From assembly GCA_021325525.1 (NCBI GenBank), contig JAJPHB010000079.1:1-64000 (forward strand): DNA of 64,000 bases, read 5' to 3'. Made by a program: the position numbers and the translations under genes. Of the stretch, positions 43,732 to 52,590 are shown piece after piece; the stretch's first letter is position 1; each line of letters begins with the position of its first letter. Below the pieces are notes generated by a model. That model was not told the origin of the DNA. It saw only the letters and a program-made list of their open reading frames with translations, and ran no database searches. The stretch is from Alphaproteobacteria bacterium (GTDB lineage: Bacteria; Pseudomonadota; Alphaproteobacteria; ATCC43930; CGMCC-115725).

Positions 43732-45507
43732 TCAGAGCCCCTTCAAGAGCTCGGCGAGCTCCGGATCCATCTCGCCCTCGCCGCTCTCCGCCTCGGCCGG
43801 CGCCTCCTCGCCGGAGGGCGCGTCCTCGCTCGGCGCCTCCTCGGCTGGCGTGTCGTCGAGGCTGGCCATAAGCTCGTCGAGGTTGCTGTCCGCGCTCTCG
43901 CCGCCATCGCCGGAATCGGCTGCCGCCTCCTCGCCCTCGGCGGGCGCCTCCTCACCTTCCGCCGGCGCCTCGGCCTCGCCTTCGGCGGCGGGCGCGGTCT
44001 TCGGCGTGAAGACGGCGCCGGTCGGCTCCGGCCAGCGCCCGGCGAGCGGTACGCCGGCGAGCGAGGTGAAGCCGCCGAGGCGCACCTCGGGCCGCCCCTT
44101 GATCGACAGGAGCGGAATGAAATGCTCCGACTTGACGCGCGCGGCGACGCGCTCGCTCATCAGGCGCTCGGTGCAGGGAAGCGCGGTCTGGTCGCCCTCC
44201 TCGTCGACATAGAAGTAATAGGGAATGTCCCCCGCCGTCAGGACGGTCCCGAGATTCATTTTGGCGCCCTGCTTGGCGAAAGTCTGGGCCAGCATGAGCC
44301 CGGCCATGAAGGCGGGATTGCCCCACAGCATGCCTTTGAGGCCGGTCTGCGGTGTGAACTCTTCGAAATCATCGAAGCTGTCGATCGGGTCGGTGCGCTC
44401 GCCATAGGGCTGGCGCAGCAGGAAGCGCGGCGTCACCAGCGCGAGATAGCGCGCCTCGTCGAGGCCGCGCAGCCCGTCCCAGGCCGCGGTGATGAGCGGG
44501 TGGACATCGGCCGGGGCGGTCTGGAGGAAGTCGGGGCTGATCGCGGAGATAAACGGCGCGTTCGCCTCCGCCGCGAGCTTCGCCATGCGGCCCAGAAGCT
44601 CGGCCTGAGGCGGCGTCTGGTCGAAGACATAGGCGCCGATCATCGCGGCGAGCGCCCCCTGGCCGGCATCGAGCGCCGGCTGCTCGACGAGGAGCTTGAA
44701 GAGCCCGGTCTCTTCCAGCGAGTCCCGGCTCGACAAATCGGCCGCGAATTCCTCGGCCGAGACGTCGTAGAGGACGATCTGGAGCTGGGTGCTGGTCTCG
44801 ATACGGCGCGTCAGCAGATCGACCGAGCGCCACAGCGATTCCAGGATCTGGAAGTCGGGATGATGCAGCACCTTGCGCATCGTCGCGGCGAGCGCCTTGT
44901 CGAGCGAGGCGAGGAGCGCCGCCTGCTGCGGATCCTTGGCCTTGACGATGTAGGGCCGCACCACGGATTTGAGGAGATCCTCGACGGCGATATCGACATG
45001 GTCGCGCGGCGCCGAGGGCTGGCCGATCAGCTTGGCGAAATCGCTGAGCTTGCCGCCGCGCGGGACCGTGGCGCCGCGCGGCCGGCGATGGCCGGCATGG
45101 CTGCGCGGCGCCGGCTCGGCGCGCCAGGCGACCATCTCCTTCGCCGCGGCGGCGAAGCCCGACTTGCTGGTGAGGCGCCGGCGCAGATCGGCCATCGCCG
45201 AGAACAGCTCGACCTTGTCGTAAAGCTGGTCCGGATGGAAGTCGTCCATGCCGGTGATCGGAAACTCGACCGCGCCCTCGCCGGCCATCGGCAGCGACAC
45301 GGTGATCTTCAACCGCTCGATCACCTGGTCAATATTGTCGACATCGACGCGGAGCGGCTTGCGTTTGGCGAGCTTGTCGCCGATCTCGAGGCGGCCCTTG
45401 TTGGCGCCGGCCGAGAAATCGCCCAGCACGGCGAGACGGAAAGGCGCCCCCGCCGACACCTTGCGCGCCGTCGCATCCGCCCCCATGACGCCGAAATTCA
45501 GCTCCAT
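43732..45507 (-). CDS. TssB/TssC-fused sheath-like paralogue with acidic tail
   Basis: This 591-residue protein has three parts. Residues about 20-112 match TssB (FRLAVLGDFSAG, RVDVDNIDQVIERL, FPITGMDDFHPDQLYDKVEL). Residues about 205-490 match the first two-thirds of TssC (LHHPDFQILESLWRSVDLL, AYVFDQTPPQAELLGRMA, ANAPFISAISPDFLQ, YLALVTPRFLLRQPYGERTD). The last roughly 85 residues are a Glu/Ala/Asp/Pro-rich acidic tail. The C-terminal TssC portion seen in the canonical copy (YLFASCRFAHYLKCIVRDK onward) is absent. A canonical tssB and tssC are both present upstream, so this is a second sheath-type component. Rhizobial T6SS loci also carry a second TssC-like gene. A Shine-Dalgarno sequence (AAGGAGAG) precedes the start. 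Confidence 0.82.
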   Translation of the reverse strand: MELNFGVMGADATARKVSAGAPFRLAVLGDFSAGANKGRLEIGDKLAKRKPLRVDVDNIDQVIERLKITVSLPMAGEGAVEFPITGMDDFHPDQLYDKVELFSAMADLRRRLTSKSGFAAAAKEMVAWRAEPAPRSHAGHRRPRGATVPRGGKLSDFAKLIGQPSAPRDHVDIAVEDLLKSVVRPYIVKAKDPQQAALLASLDKALAATMRKVLHHPDFQILESLWRSVDLLTRRIETSTQLQIVLYDVSAEEFAADLSSRDSLEETGLFKLLVEQPALDAGQGALAAMIGAYVFDQTPPQAELLGRMAKLAAEANAPFISAISPDFLQTAPADVHPLITAAWDGLRGLDEARYLALVTPRFLLRQPYGERTDPIDSFDDFEEFTPQTGLKGMLWGNPAFMAGLMLAQTFAKQGAKMNLGTVLTAGDIPYYFYVDEEGDQTALPCTERLMSERVAARVKSEHFIPLLSIKGRPEVRLGGFTSLAGVPLAGRWPEPTGAVFTPKTAPAAEGEAEAPAEGEEAPAEGEEAAADSGDGGESADSNLDELMASLDDTPAEEAPSEDAPSGEEAPAEAESGEGEMDPELAELLKGL

Positions 45508-45524
45508 GTTGCTCTCCTTTTTTC

Positions 45525-45548
45525 CCCTCCCCCGCAAGCGGCGGAGGG
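45525..45548. terminator. Hairpin between tssH and the sheath-like gene
   Basis: The 45-bp gap contains an imperfect inverted repeat (about ten paired bases with one mismatch around a short AA-centred loop). On the minus strand it lies 45 bases or less after tssH and just before the Shine-Dalgarno sequence of the next gene. There is no T-run on that strand. It may modulate read-through. Its arms resemble those of the palindromic element at 24.5 kb. Confidence 0.4.
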
Positions 45549-45552
45549 TTGA

Positions 45553-48252
45553 TCAAGCGGGATCGCCGAAATCGTAGCGGAACTCGCCATCGGCGGCGCT
45601 GACCTGAAGCCGCGTCACCGGCCGCCCCGTCATCATGCGGTCGAGGAATTCGTGGCTGATCGCCGGCAGCATCGTGTTGGTGAGGATGGCGTCGATCATG
45701 CGGCCGCCGCTTTCGAGCTCGGTGCAGCGGCTGGCGATCAGCTTGACGACGCTGTCGTCATAGCCGACCGGGATCTTGCGCGTCTCCTCGATGCGCTTCT
45801 GGATGCGGCCCAATTGCAGGCGGATGATGTTCTCGATCATCGTCTGGCTGAGCGGATAATAGGGGATGACGATGAGGCGGCCCAGAAGCGCCGCCGGGAA
45901 CACTTTGAGAAGCGGCTGGCGCAGCGCCTTGGCGATGCCGTCGGGATCGGGCAGCAGCTCCGGGTCCTTGCACAGATTCATGATGAGATCGCTGCCGACA
46001 TTCGAGGTCAGCAGGATGAGCGTGTTCTTGAAGTCGATGAGGCGGCCCTCGCCATCCTCCATGACACCCTTGTCGAAGACCTGGAAGAAGATCTCGTGGA
46101 CGTCGGAATGCGCCTTCTCGACCTCGTCGAGGAGGACGACGCTGTAGGGCTTGCGCCGCACCGCCTCGGTCAGGATGCCGCCCTCGCCATAGCCGACATA
46201 GCCGGGCGGCGCGCCCTTCAGGGTGGAGACCGTGTGCGCCTCCTGGAACTCGCTCATATTGATGGTGATAACGTTCTGCTCGCCGCCATAGAGGGCCTCG
46301 GCGAGGGTGAGGGCCGTCTCCGTCTTGCCGACGCCCGAGGGGCCGCAGAGCATGAAGACGCCGATCGGCTTCGAGGGATTGTCGAGCCCGGCGCGCGAGG
46401 TCTGGATGCGCTTCGCTATCATGTGCATCGCGTGGTCCTGGCCGACGACGCGCTGCGAGAGGATGCCGGCGAGGTTGAGGATCGTCGCGACCTCGTCCTT
46501 CACCATCCGGCCGACGGGAATGCCGGTCCAATCCTGGACGACGGTCGCGACCGCCTGCTGATCGACGGTCGGAAGGATGAGCGGCGCCTCTCCTTGCAGC
46601 TCGGCGAGGCGGCCTTGCAGCTCCCTCAGCTCGGCGAGGAGCTTGGCGCGGTCGGGCGACTGCGCCGCCTGCCCTTCGGGCGGCGCCTCGACGGTCCCGC
46701 CCTCGCCGCGCAGCTCGGCACGGATCTTGAGGAGGCGATCGACGAGATCCTTCTCGGCTTTCCAGCGCTCTTCGAGCCCCGCGAGCCGCTCGCGCTCGGC
46801 GGCGAGCTTGCTGCGCGCCTCGCCCTCGCGCGCCGCCGTCTCGACGCCGATCGCTGCTTCCCGGCCGATGATCTGGAGCTCGGTTTCGAGCGCCTCGATG
46901 CGGCGGCGGCTGTCATCGACCTCGGGCGGCACGGCATGCTGGCTGATGGCGACGCGGGCGCAGGCGGTGTCGAGGAGGCTCACCGCCTTGTCGGGGAGCT
47001 GGCGCGCCGGAATGTAGCGATGCGAAAGCCTCACCGCCGCTTCGAGCGCCTCGTCCAGAACCTGGACGCGGTGGTGCTTCTCCAGAGTCGAGACCATGCC
47101 GCGCATCATGAGGATGCCCTTCGCCTCGTCGGGCTCCTCGACCTGCACCACCTGGAAGCGGCGCGTGAGCGCCGGGTCCTTCTCGATATGCTTCTTGTAC
47201 TCGGCCCAGGTCGTGGCGGCGACGGTGCGCAAGGTGCCGCGGGCAAGCGCCGGCTTCAGGAGGTTGGCGGCATCGCCCGTGCCGGCGGCGCCGCCGGCAC
47301 CGACGAGAGTGTGCGCCTCATCGATGAAGAGGATGATCGGCTTCGGCGAGGATTGCACCTCCTCGATGACGGAGCGCAGGCGCTGCTCGAACTCGCCCTT
47401 CATGCTGGCCCCCGCCTGCAGGAGGCCGACATCGAGGGTCAGAAGCCGCACCTCGCGCAGGCTCGGCGGCACGTCGCCGGCGGCGATGCGGAGCGCGAAG
47501 CCCTCGACGACGGCGGTCTTGCCGACGCCGGCCTCGCCGGTGAGGATGGGGTTGTTCTGGCGGCGCCGCATCAGGATGTCGACGACCTGGCGGATCTCCT
47601 CGTCGCGGCCGACGATGGGGTCGATCTCGCCCTTCCGCGCCTTTTCGGTCAGATCCACCGTGAAGCGCTTCAGCGCCTCCTCCTTTCCCATCTGCGCCGG
47701 GGCGATGGCGCCGCTCGCCTCGCCGGGCGCGGCCCCGCCCGCGAGGTTGGAGCCGTCGGAGGCGCCGAGCCCGTCCTCCGGCGAGCCGGAGACGATCTGC
47801 GGCAAGCGCTCGGCGAGGTCGTCGGGCTTCACCTTGGCGAATTCCTTCGAGATCGCGAGAAGCGCGTTCTTCAGCCCCGATGTCTTGAGGCAGCCGAGGA
47901 GGAGATGGCCGGTGCGCACCTGCGCCTCGCCGAACATCAGCGTGCCGAAGACCCAGCCGCGCTCGACCGCCTCCTCGACATGCGCCGAGAGGTCGGAGAC
48001 GGCGGTGGCGCCGCGCGGCAGGCGGTCGAGCGCCGCCGTCAGCTCCTTCGCGAGGACAGCCCCGTTGATATCGAAGGCTTTGAGAATGCGATGGAGGTCG
48101 GAATCTTGAAGCTGCAGGATCTGGTGGATCCAGTGCACGAGCTCGACATAGGGGTTGCCGCGCAGCTTGCAAAAGACGGTCGCCGCCTCGATCGCGCGAT
48201 AGGCGAGGCTGTTGAGCTTGCCGAAGAGAGCGACACGGCTGATATCGGCCAT
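45553..48252 (-). CDS. tssH: T6SS AAA+ ATPase ClpV (TssH)
   Basis: This is the 899-residue ClpB-family disaggregase that recycles the contracted TssB/TssC sheath. It has an N-domain (ISRVALFGKLNSLAYRAIEA, the sheath-binding part). AAA1 has Walker A LTGEAGVGKTAVVEG and Walker B ILFIDEAHTLVGAG. A middle coiled coil lies at about 430-560. AAA2 has CGPSGVGKTETALTLAEAL, SEFQEAHTVSTLKGAPPGYV and VVLLDEVEKAHSDV. The D2-small domain is near the C-terminus. MADISRVALFG at 48252 is the start. A 70-bp gap separates it from tssG. Confidence 0.96.
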   Translation of the reverse strand: MADISRVALFGKLNSLAYRAIEAATVFCKLRGNPYVELVHWIHQILQLQDSDLHRILKAFDINGAVLAKELTAALDRLPRGATAVSDLSAHVEEAVERGWVFGTLMFGEAQVRTGHLLLGCLKTSGLKNALLAISKEFAKVKPDDLAERLPQIVSGSPEDGLGASDGSNLAGGAAPGEASGAIAPAQMGKEEALKRFTVDLTEKARKGEIDPIVGRDEEIRQVVDILMRRRQNNPILTGEAGVGKTAVVEGFALRIAAGDVPPSLREVRLLTLDVGLLQAGASMKGEFEQRLRSVIEEVQSSPKPIILFIDEAHTLVGAGGAAGTGDAANLLKPALARGTLRTVAATTWAEYKKHIEKDPALTRRFQVVQVEEPDEAKGILMMRGMVSTLEKHHRVQVLDEALEAAVRLSHRYIPARQLPDKAVSLLDTACARVAISQHAVPPEVDDSRRRIEALETELQIIGREAAIGVETAAREGEARSKLAAERERLAGLEERWKAEKDLVDRLLKIRAELRGEGGTVEAPPEGQAAQSPDRAKLLAELRELQGRLAELQGEAPLILPTVDQQAVATVVQDWTGIPVGRMVKDEVATILNLAGILSQRVVGQDHAMHMIAKRIQTSRAGLDNPSKPIGVFMLCGPSGVGKTETALTLAEALYGGEQNVITINMSEFQEAHTVSTLKGAPPGYVGYGEGGILTEAVRRKPYSVVLLDEVEKAHSDVHEIFFQVFDKGVMEDGEGRLIDFKNTLILLTSNVGSDLIMNLCKDPELLPDPDGIAKALRQPLLKVFPAALLGRLIVIPYYPLSQTMIENIIRLQLGRIQKRIEETRKIPVGYDDSVVKLIASRCTELESGGRMIDAILTNTMLPAISHEFLDRMMTGRPVTRLQVSAADGEFRYDFGDPA

Positions 48253-48322
48253 CAGAGGTCTCCTGTGGTGACGATGGCGCGCTGGCCGCCGCCCTGATGC
48301 TGCGGGGTTGGGCGAGCGGGCG

Positions 48323-49351
48323 TCATGCGGCGCTCCGGTAGGGGGTGAGCAGAAGGTCGGCGGCATCGCGCTCGCTCCGCCGCGTGCCGAGCCAGCTCGT
48401 CCAGCCGAGGAGCCCCGCCTTGCCGAGGCGCAGCTCCGGGACCTCATCCTTCAGGAGAATGAGGTTGACGTCCCAGGAGAACTCGTCGCCCACATAGTTG
48501 CGGACGATCGGCACGAGACGTTCGAGGCTCTTGCCGCCGGGGAGGAGCCGCGCGTAATCGGCAAAGCCGATGGGGCCGATGAGGATGCGGAATTTGTGAT
48601 GGAAGACGCGGATGCGGGCGCCCGCCGTCGCCGTCGAGCCCAAGGTTCCCGTCTCCGGCGCCTCGCCCAGCATGCAGAGCGAATGCGGCGGCAGGCTCAC
48701 CCATTCGGGAATGAACTCGTCGATCTCGACGGGCAGCTTGAAGAAATCGGCGATGATGGCGCGCAGTCCCTCGGCATTGCGCGTCTGGTTGGCAAGGCGC
48801 CCGGCGAAATGCAGCTTCGCGAGGTCGGGCATCGCATCGCGCTGCCGCGCCTCGGCAAAGCCGAGGCCGAAGAGCGAGGCGACATAGGTGCCGAAGCGGT
48901 CGACATCAGGCCGGTCATGGCTCACCGTCGGCTGCGCCGCCGCCCAGGCGCGGTAGAAGAGCGACAGCATGCGGTGGTGGAAAATGTCGACGAAGCGGGC
49001 CAGGGTCGGATCGCCGGCATTGCGCTGCCGGTCGCGTGCGTATTCGGTGATGTGCAGCGGCAGCGCGCCGCTCGGCCCGAAGACGCCGAAGAAATAGGTC
49101 GAGAGTCGGGCCGGGCGCTCGCCGGCGGGAACGAAGTCGGCGAGCGTCGCCGGCGCGAAGATGACCGACGGAATCTGGCCGAGGCGAACCGGATCCTCGG
49201 CCGGCCGCGTCGACTCGCCGAAGCGCGGCCGATCGGGATGCGCGGCCTCGATGCGCCGCAAGGCCTGGAAGAAATCGAAGGCGTAGGGCGCGGCGCCGAG
49301 CGCTCGGTAGAGCTCTAGAGCGTGTGGCGGCGTCCGATCTTCATCGGCCAT
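48323..49351 (-). CDS. tssG: T6SS baseplate protein TssG
   Basis: This 342-residue baseplate component is of the ImpH/VasB family. The N-terminus DFFQALRRIEAAHPDRPRFG is typical, followed by FFGVFGPSGALPLHITEYAR, the FVDIFHHRMLSLFYRAWAAA segment and LLPGGKSLERLVPIVRNYVG. TssG pairs with TssF and TssE/TssK to form the wedge. It starts at MADEDRTPPH inside the 3' end of tssF (37-base overlap), so the two are translationally coupled. The frame upstream of 49351 is a shadow of tssF. Confidence 0.94.
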   Translation of the reverse strand: MADEDRTPPHALELYRALGAAPYAFDFFQALRRIEAAHPDRPRFGESTRPAEDPVRLGQIPSVIFAPATLADFVPAGERPARLSTYFFGVFGPSGALPLHITEYARDRQRNAGDPTLARFVDIFHHRMLSLFYRAWAAAQPTVSHDRPDVDRFGTYVASLFGLGFAEARQRDAMPDLAKLHFAGRLANQTRNAEGLRAIIADFFKLPVEIDEFIPEWVSLPPHSLCMLGEAPETGTLGSTATAGARIRVFHHKFRILIGPIGFADYARLLPGGKSLERLVPIVRNYVGDEFSWDVNLILLKDEVPELRLGKAGLLGWTSWLGTRRSERDAADLLLTPYRSAA

Positions 49352-51189
49352 CGCATCACCTCGCCCCGGTCGACCGTCTTGACGACGGTTTCCGTGAAGG
49401 AATTGATCGAAACGTATTTTGCGCAGAACTCGGCCAGCACCATGCCGAGCAGGAAGACGCCGATGCCCTGGAACGCCGTCTCGTCGAAGGTGACGGCGAT
49501 TTCGAGCCCGCGCGCGATCGCCGTCTGTCCGGCGCCCGGCAGGCGGCGGATGATCGGCGCCGAGGAGACGGCCTTCAGCCCTTCGATCTGCTTGCCGATG
49601 GCGGCGTCGCCCGTCTCGGCATAGAGCGCAAGGAGCTGGCGCAGCGCCGCGGCGCCGCGCTCGCCGCCTTCCTCGGTGATGGACAGGTAGTTGAGCGAGA
49701 GATGGCTGATGAGGCGCCAGGCCGTCTCGCCATGGGCGCGCGACGGCCGCGGCCGCGTCGGGCCGGCGAGGCAGCGGATCGCCTCGACCGGCGCGCCGAT
49801 CTCGAGGGTGAAGTCGGTCTTGCCCTTGCCGATCGGCATGAGGAGCGGCAGGTCGCGGTTGGTGCACATCGCCCGCAGCGCGAGCTGGCGCAGATCGCCG
49901 CGATAGGGCGCCTCCTTCGAATCGACGAGGGCGAGGAAGATCTCGCTGCCGACGTAATTGGTGCGCAGGCCGTTGCGCCGCTCCTTCGCCGACAGCATGC
50001 GCGGCTGGCGGCGGATCGTGTAATAGGCGCCCTGATCGCTCTCGCGCGTCAGGTCGCTGCGGGCATAGAGCGGCAGGAACTCCTGCTCGCGGCCGAGATC
50101 GGCGCCCTGCCCGCTCACCGCGGTCAGATGGTGGATCTCGTAATCGGTCGGCCGCGTGCGGTCGGCGATGACGTGATGCTCCCAGGTCCGGTCGGTGAGA
50201 TGGATGCGGTCGAGGCGCTTCGGGAAGAGGTTGACCGCCGGGGTGCAGTTGAGGACGAAATTCTCGACGCCGATGCCGCGCGCCAGCGTCTTGTCCTCGC
50301 GATTGAGGAGGATGATCGCTTCGAGCTCGGTCCCGGTCGTGCGGCGGACTGCCGGGCCGAGCCCGTTCAGGGTGAAGAAGAAATTGCGCTCGGGAAAGGC
50401 GAAATACTCGGCGAGCAGCCGGTAGCCCTGGAAGGAGCGCGGGCCGCAGGGCAGCAGCGCGTCCTCGTCGCCGAGGCCGCGATGCCGGATCTGGGATTTC
50501 GGAAGGAAGTCCTGCCAGGGCGTCGGCCGGAGATTGGGGCGCAGGACGACGCCGAGCGCGTTGGCGAGGAGCTGCTCCAGAATGAGCGTCGGCAGCTCGC
50601 TCGGTCCCTGGAGAAAGAAGGAGAGGCTTTGCAGCGACAGCGCCGAGAAGGGCATCTGCCCGACCGTCCTGAGGCGCAGACGGATCGCGGCGCGGGCGCC
50701 GCGCTGATCGGCGAGGCCCAGCGCCGAGATCGCGGCGTTGCCGGCGAGGTAGTCGGCCTCGGCAAGGGTGACCGGCCAGAGGGCGACCTCATGCGCCGTG
50801 CGAAACTCGCAGGCCGTCACCTCGTCCTTGCCGAGGACCCCGAGCAGCGTCGTGTCGCGCGGCACGATGTAGCCATTCTCGAAGCCGCCCTGCATGTTGG
50901 GCTTGAAACCGACGACGACCATGGACGGCGTCGGCGCCAGGTAATGCGGATAGACGATCTCGAAGAGATGCTGGGTGAAATTGGGGAATTCCGCTTCGAG
51001 CTTGAGCTGGACGCGCGCGGCGAGGAAAGCGAAGCCTTCGAGCAGCCGCTCGACATAAGGGTCGGCGCATTCGAAGGCTTCGAGGCCGAGGCGTCCGGCG
51101 ATCTTGGGAAATTCCGCCGCGAACTCGCCGCCCATTTCGCGGATGAAGCGGAGCTCCTGATCGTAATGCCGCAGCAGCCGGGGATCCAT
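49315..51189 (-). CDS. tssF: T6SS baseplate protein TssF
   Basis: This 624-residue ImpG/VasA family protein is the largest wedge subunit. It has the family N-terminus MDPRLLRHYDQELRFIREMG, then FAAEFPKIAGRLGLE, DPYVERLLEGFAFLAARVQL, FPNFTQHLFEIVYPHYLAP and a C-terminal CAKYVSINSFTETVV with the usual end. The start overlaps the tssE stop by one base (TGATG) and the end overlaps tssG. Confidence 0.96.
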   Translation of the reverse strand: MDPRLLRHYDQELRFIREMGGEFAAEFPKIAGRLGLEAFECADPYVERLLEGFAFLAARVQLKLEAEFPNFTQHLFEIVYPHYLAPTPSMVVVGFKPNMQGGFENGYIVPRDTTLLGVLGKDEVTACEFRTAHEVALWPVTLAEADYLAGNAAISALGLADQRGARAAIRLRLRTVGQMPFSALSLQSLSFFLQGPSELPTLILEQLLANALGVVLRPNLRPTPWQDFLPKSQIRHRGLGDEDALLPCGPRSFQGYRLLAEYFAFPERNFFFTLNGLGPAVRRTTGTELEAIILLNREDKTLARGIGVENFVLNCTPAVNLFPKRLDRIHLTDRTWEHHVIADRTRPTDYEIHHLTAVSGQGADLGREQEFLPLYARSDLTRESDQGAYYTIRRQPRMLSAKERRNGLRTNYVGSEIFLALVDSKEAPYRGDLRQLALRAMCTNRDLPLLMPIGKGKTDFTLEIGAPVEAIRCLAGPTRPRPSRAHGETAWRLISHLSLNYLSITEEGGERGAAALRQLLALYAETGDAAIGKQIEGLKAVSSAPIIRRLPGAGQTAIARGLEIAVTFDETAFQGIGVFLLGMVLAEFCAKYVSINSFTETVVKTVDRGEVMRWPMKIGRRHTL

Positions 51190-51704
51190 CAGCGGCGGCC
51201 CGTCTCCGACTGCTCTGTGACGCGCACGGCGCCGAGCTCGAGGTCGAGCTCGGTCTTCATGAACATGCGCAGCGGCACGGGCTGGGCCCAGAGCTCGGCC
51301 ACCATCTGGAGCTGCAGCGCGCTCTGGCTGCCCTCGTCGCCGCTGCCGGCGAGCTTCACCCGCACGGTCTTGCCGAGAAGCCGCGGCTCGAAGCGGATCA
51401 CGGCCTCGCGGATGGCGCGCTCGATGTCGGTCGAATCGAGGCGCGACTGGACCATGCCGGAAAAGCTCGGGACCCCGTAATTGACGACGGAACGCGCGAC
51501 TTCGGGATATTCGGAGAGATCCTCGGTCGAAGCGAGGTTGGGCGTGTTGAGGAGCCAGGTGAGGTCGCGCAGGACGGCCTGCCGCAGCTTTTGCAGCGAG
51601 ATGGCCCGCTGCTCGCGGGATTCCTGCGTCTTCTGCGGCTCGTCGTCGGTCAATCGGTCGAGCAGCGCCGGCTGAAGCCGCTCCTGCGTCGTCAGCTCAG
51701 CCAT
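51189..51704 (-). CDS. tssE: T6SS baseplate gp25-like protein TssE
   Basis: This 171-residue member of the gp25/lysozyme-like family connects baseplate to sheath. It contains QPALLDRLTDDEP, LRQAVLRDLTWLLNTPNLAS, YPEVARSVVNYGVPSFSG and the conserved AIREAVIRFEPRL. The start MAELTTQERL overlaps the end of tagJ by eight bases. The frame is open 15 codons further, but this ATG fits the family N-terminus. Confidence 0.94.
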   Translation of the reverse strand: MAELTTQERLQPALLDRLTDDEPQKTQESREQRAISLQKLRQAVLRDLTWLLNTPNLASTEDLSEYPEVARSVVNYGVPSFSGMVQSRLDSTDIERAIREAVIRFEPRLLGKTVRVKLAGSGDEGSQSALQLQMVAELWAQPVPLRMFMKTELDLELGAVRVTEQSETGRR

Positions 51705-52509
51705 GCTCGCCCGCCGGCGGCTGCTGGTCGATCTCGATCGAGCGGGCATCCATCAGCGGAAACTCGCCGGCATCAGTGGCAAGGAGGCGCTGCCCGCGGC
51801 CCTCGAAGCTGTCGGGCGCCGTCTCCACCCATTCGGTCTTGCGGGCGAGGCGGATAAGCGGATCGGGGCTCGCCTCGGAACCGAAATAGCGTGTCGGGAT
51901 GAGCCCGACCGTCTCGCCGCCATTCGCCAGGGTGAAGCGGACCGGCATCCAGACCTGGTCGCGCAGGTCGCTCGGGGCGTCGATATCGATGCGGGCGAGA
52001 CGCATGAAGGGCAGCCAGAAATAGCGGCCATTGACGATTGCCTCGAGCATGGGGCCGAGCCGACTGTCGGCATCGGCGATCCATTCGAAAGCCTCGCCGT
52101 CGATGCGGCCGGTGCTCGGCGGCGCCGCTTCGAGCGCCTTGGCGCGCAGCGCCGACGCGGCGCCGTGCTCGCCGCGGGCGGCGAGGCGCAGCGCCTCGTA
52201 GAGCTCCGCCATCCAGGGCTGCGGGTCGCCGAAGATGGTGGGAGCCGCCTCGCCGGTGAAGGCTTGGCGTCGCGCCGCCTCGCAGGCGATGGCGCCGCCA
52301 TAGACACGCGCCATCAGCATGGCGCCTTGATCCATCTGATGCGCCACTTCGAGCTGCGTCTTGGCGCGTTCCCAGGCGCCTGTCACGCAGGAGAGCTGAA
52401 AGAGGAAGATGCGGAGCTTCGGGTTGGCCGGATCGGCACGGATCTGGTCGAGGAGACGCGCCACCGCCTCCTCCAGCTTGCCACCGCGCAACAGCTCTGC
52501 CGCATCCAT
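51697..52509 (-). CDS. tagJ: T6SS accessory protein TagJ (ImpE/SciE family)
   Basis: This 270-residue protein has an N-terminal TPR-like helical part (AELLRGGKLEEAVARLLDQI, LRIFLFQLSCVTGAWERAKT) and a C-terminal ImpE domain (FWLPFMRLARIDIDAPSDLR, DQVWMPVRFTLANGGE, LIPTRYFGSE). TagJ binds TssB in several systems and is found in those with an ImpE-type locus. It lies between hcp and tssE, the usual place in imp-type clusters. MDAAELLRGG is the start. Confidence 0.92.
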   Translation of the reverse strand: MDAAELLRGGKLEEAVARLLDQIRADPANPKLRIFLFQLSCVTGAWERAKTQLEVAHQMDQGAMLMARVYGGAIACEAARRQAFTGEAAPTIFGDPQPWMAELYEALRLAARGEHGAASALRAKALEAAPPSTGRIDGEAFEWIADADSRLGPMLEAIVNGRYFWLPFMRLARIDIDAPSDLRDQVWMPVRFTLANGGETVGLIPTRYFGSEASPDPLIRLARKTEWVETAPDSFEGRGQRLLATDAGEFPLMDARSIEIDQQPPAGEHG

Positions 52510-52590
52510 CGCTCGCCCCCCGCGCCGCTCGCCGCCCCGAGCCGGCGCCGCTATCCGCAACGGAGAGCGGCGCGCGGCCTCGGCTCGGCT

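Noticed and set aside
41317-43740. A toxin effector and immunity pair next to VgrG/PAAR
   Set aside because: VgrG ends after the needle, PAAR is a minimal domain, and the convergent gap is only 17 bp, so no cargo gene is present here.
45652-48297. 881-codon open frame antisense to clpV
   Set aside because: It is an Arg/Asp/Leu-rich shadow exactly complementary to tssH, with no recognisable domains; it results from the strong GC bias at third codon positions.
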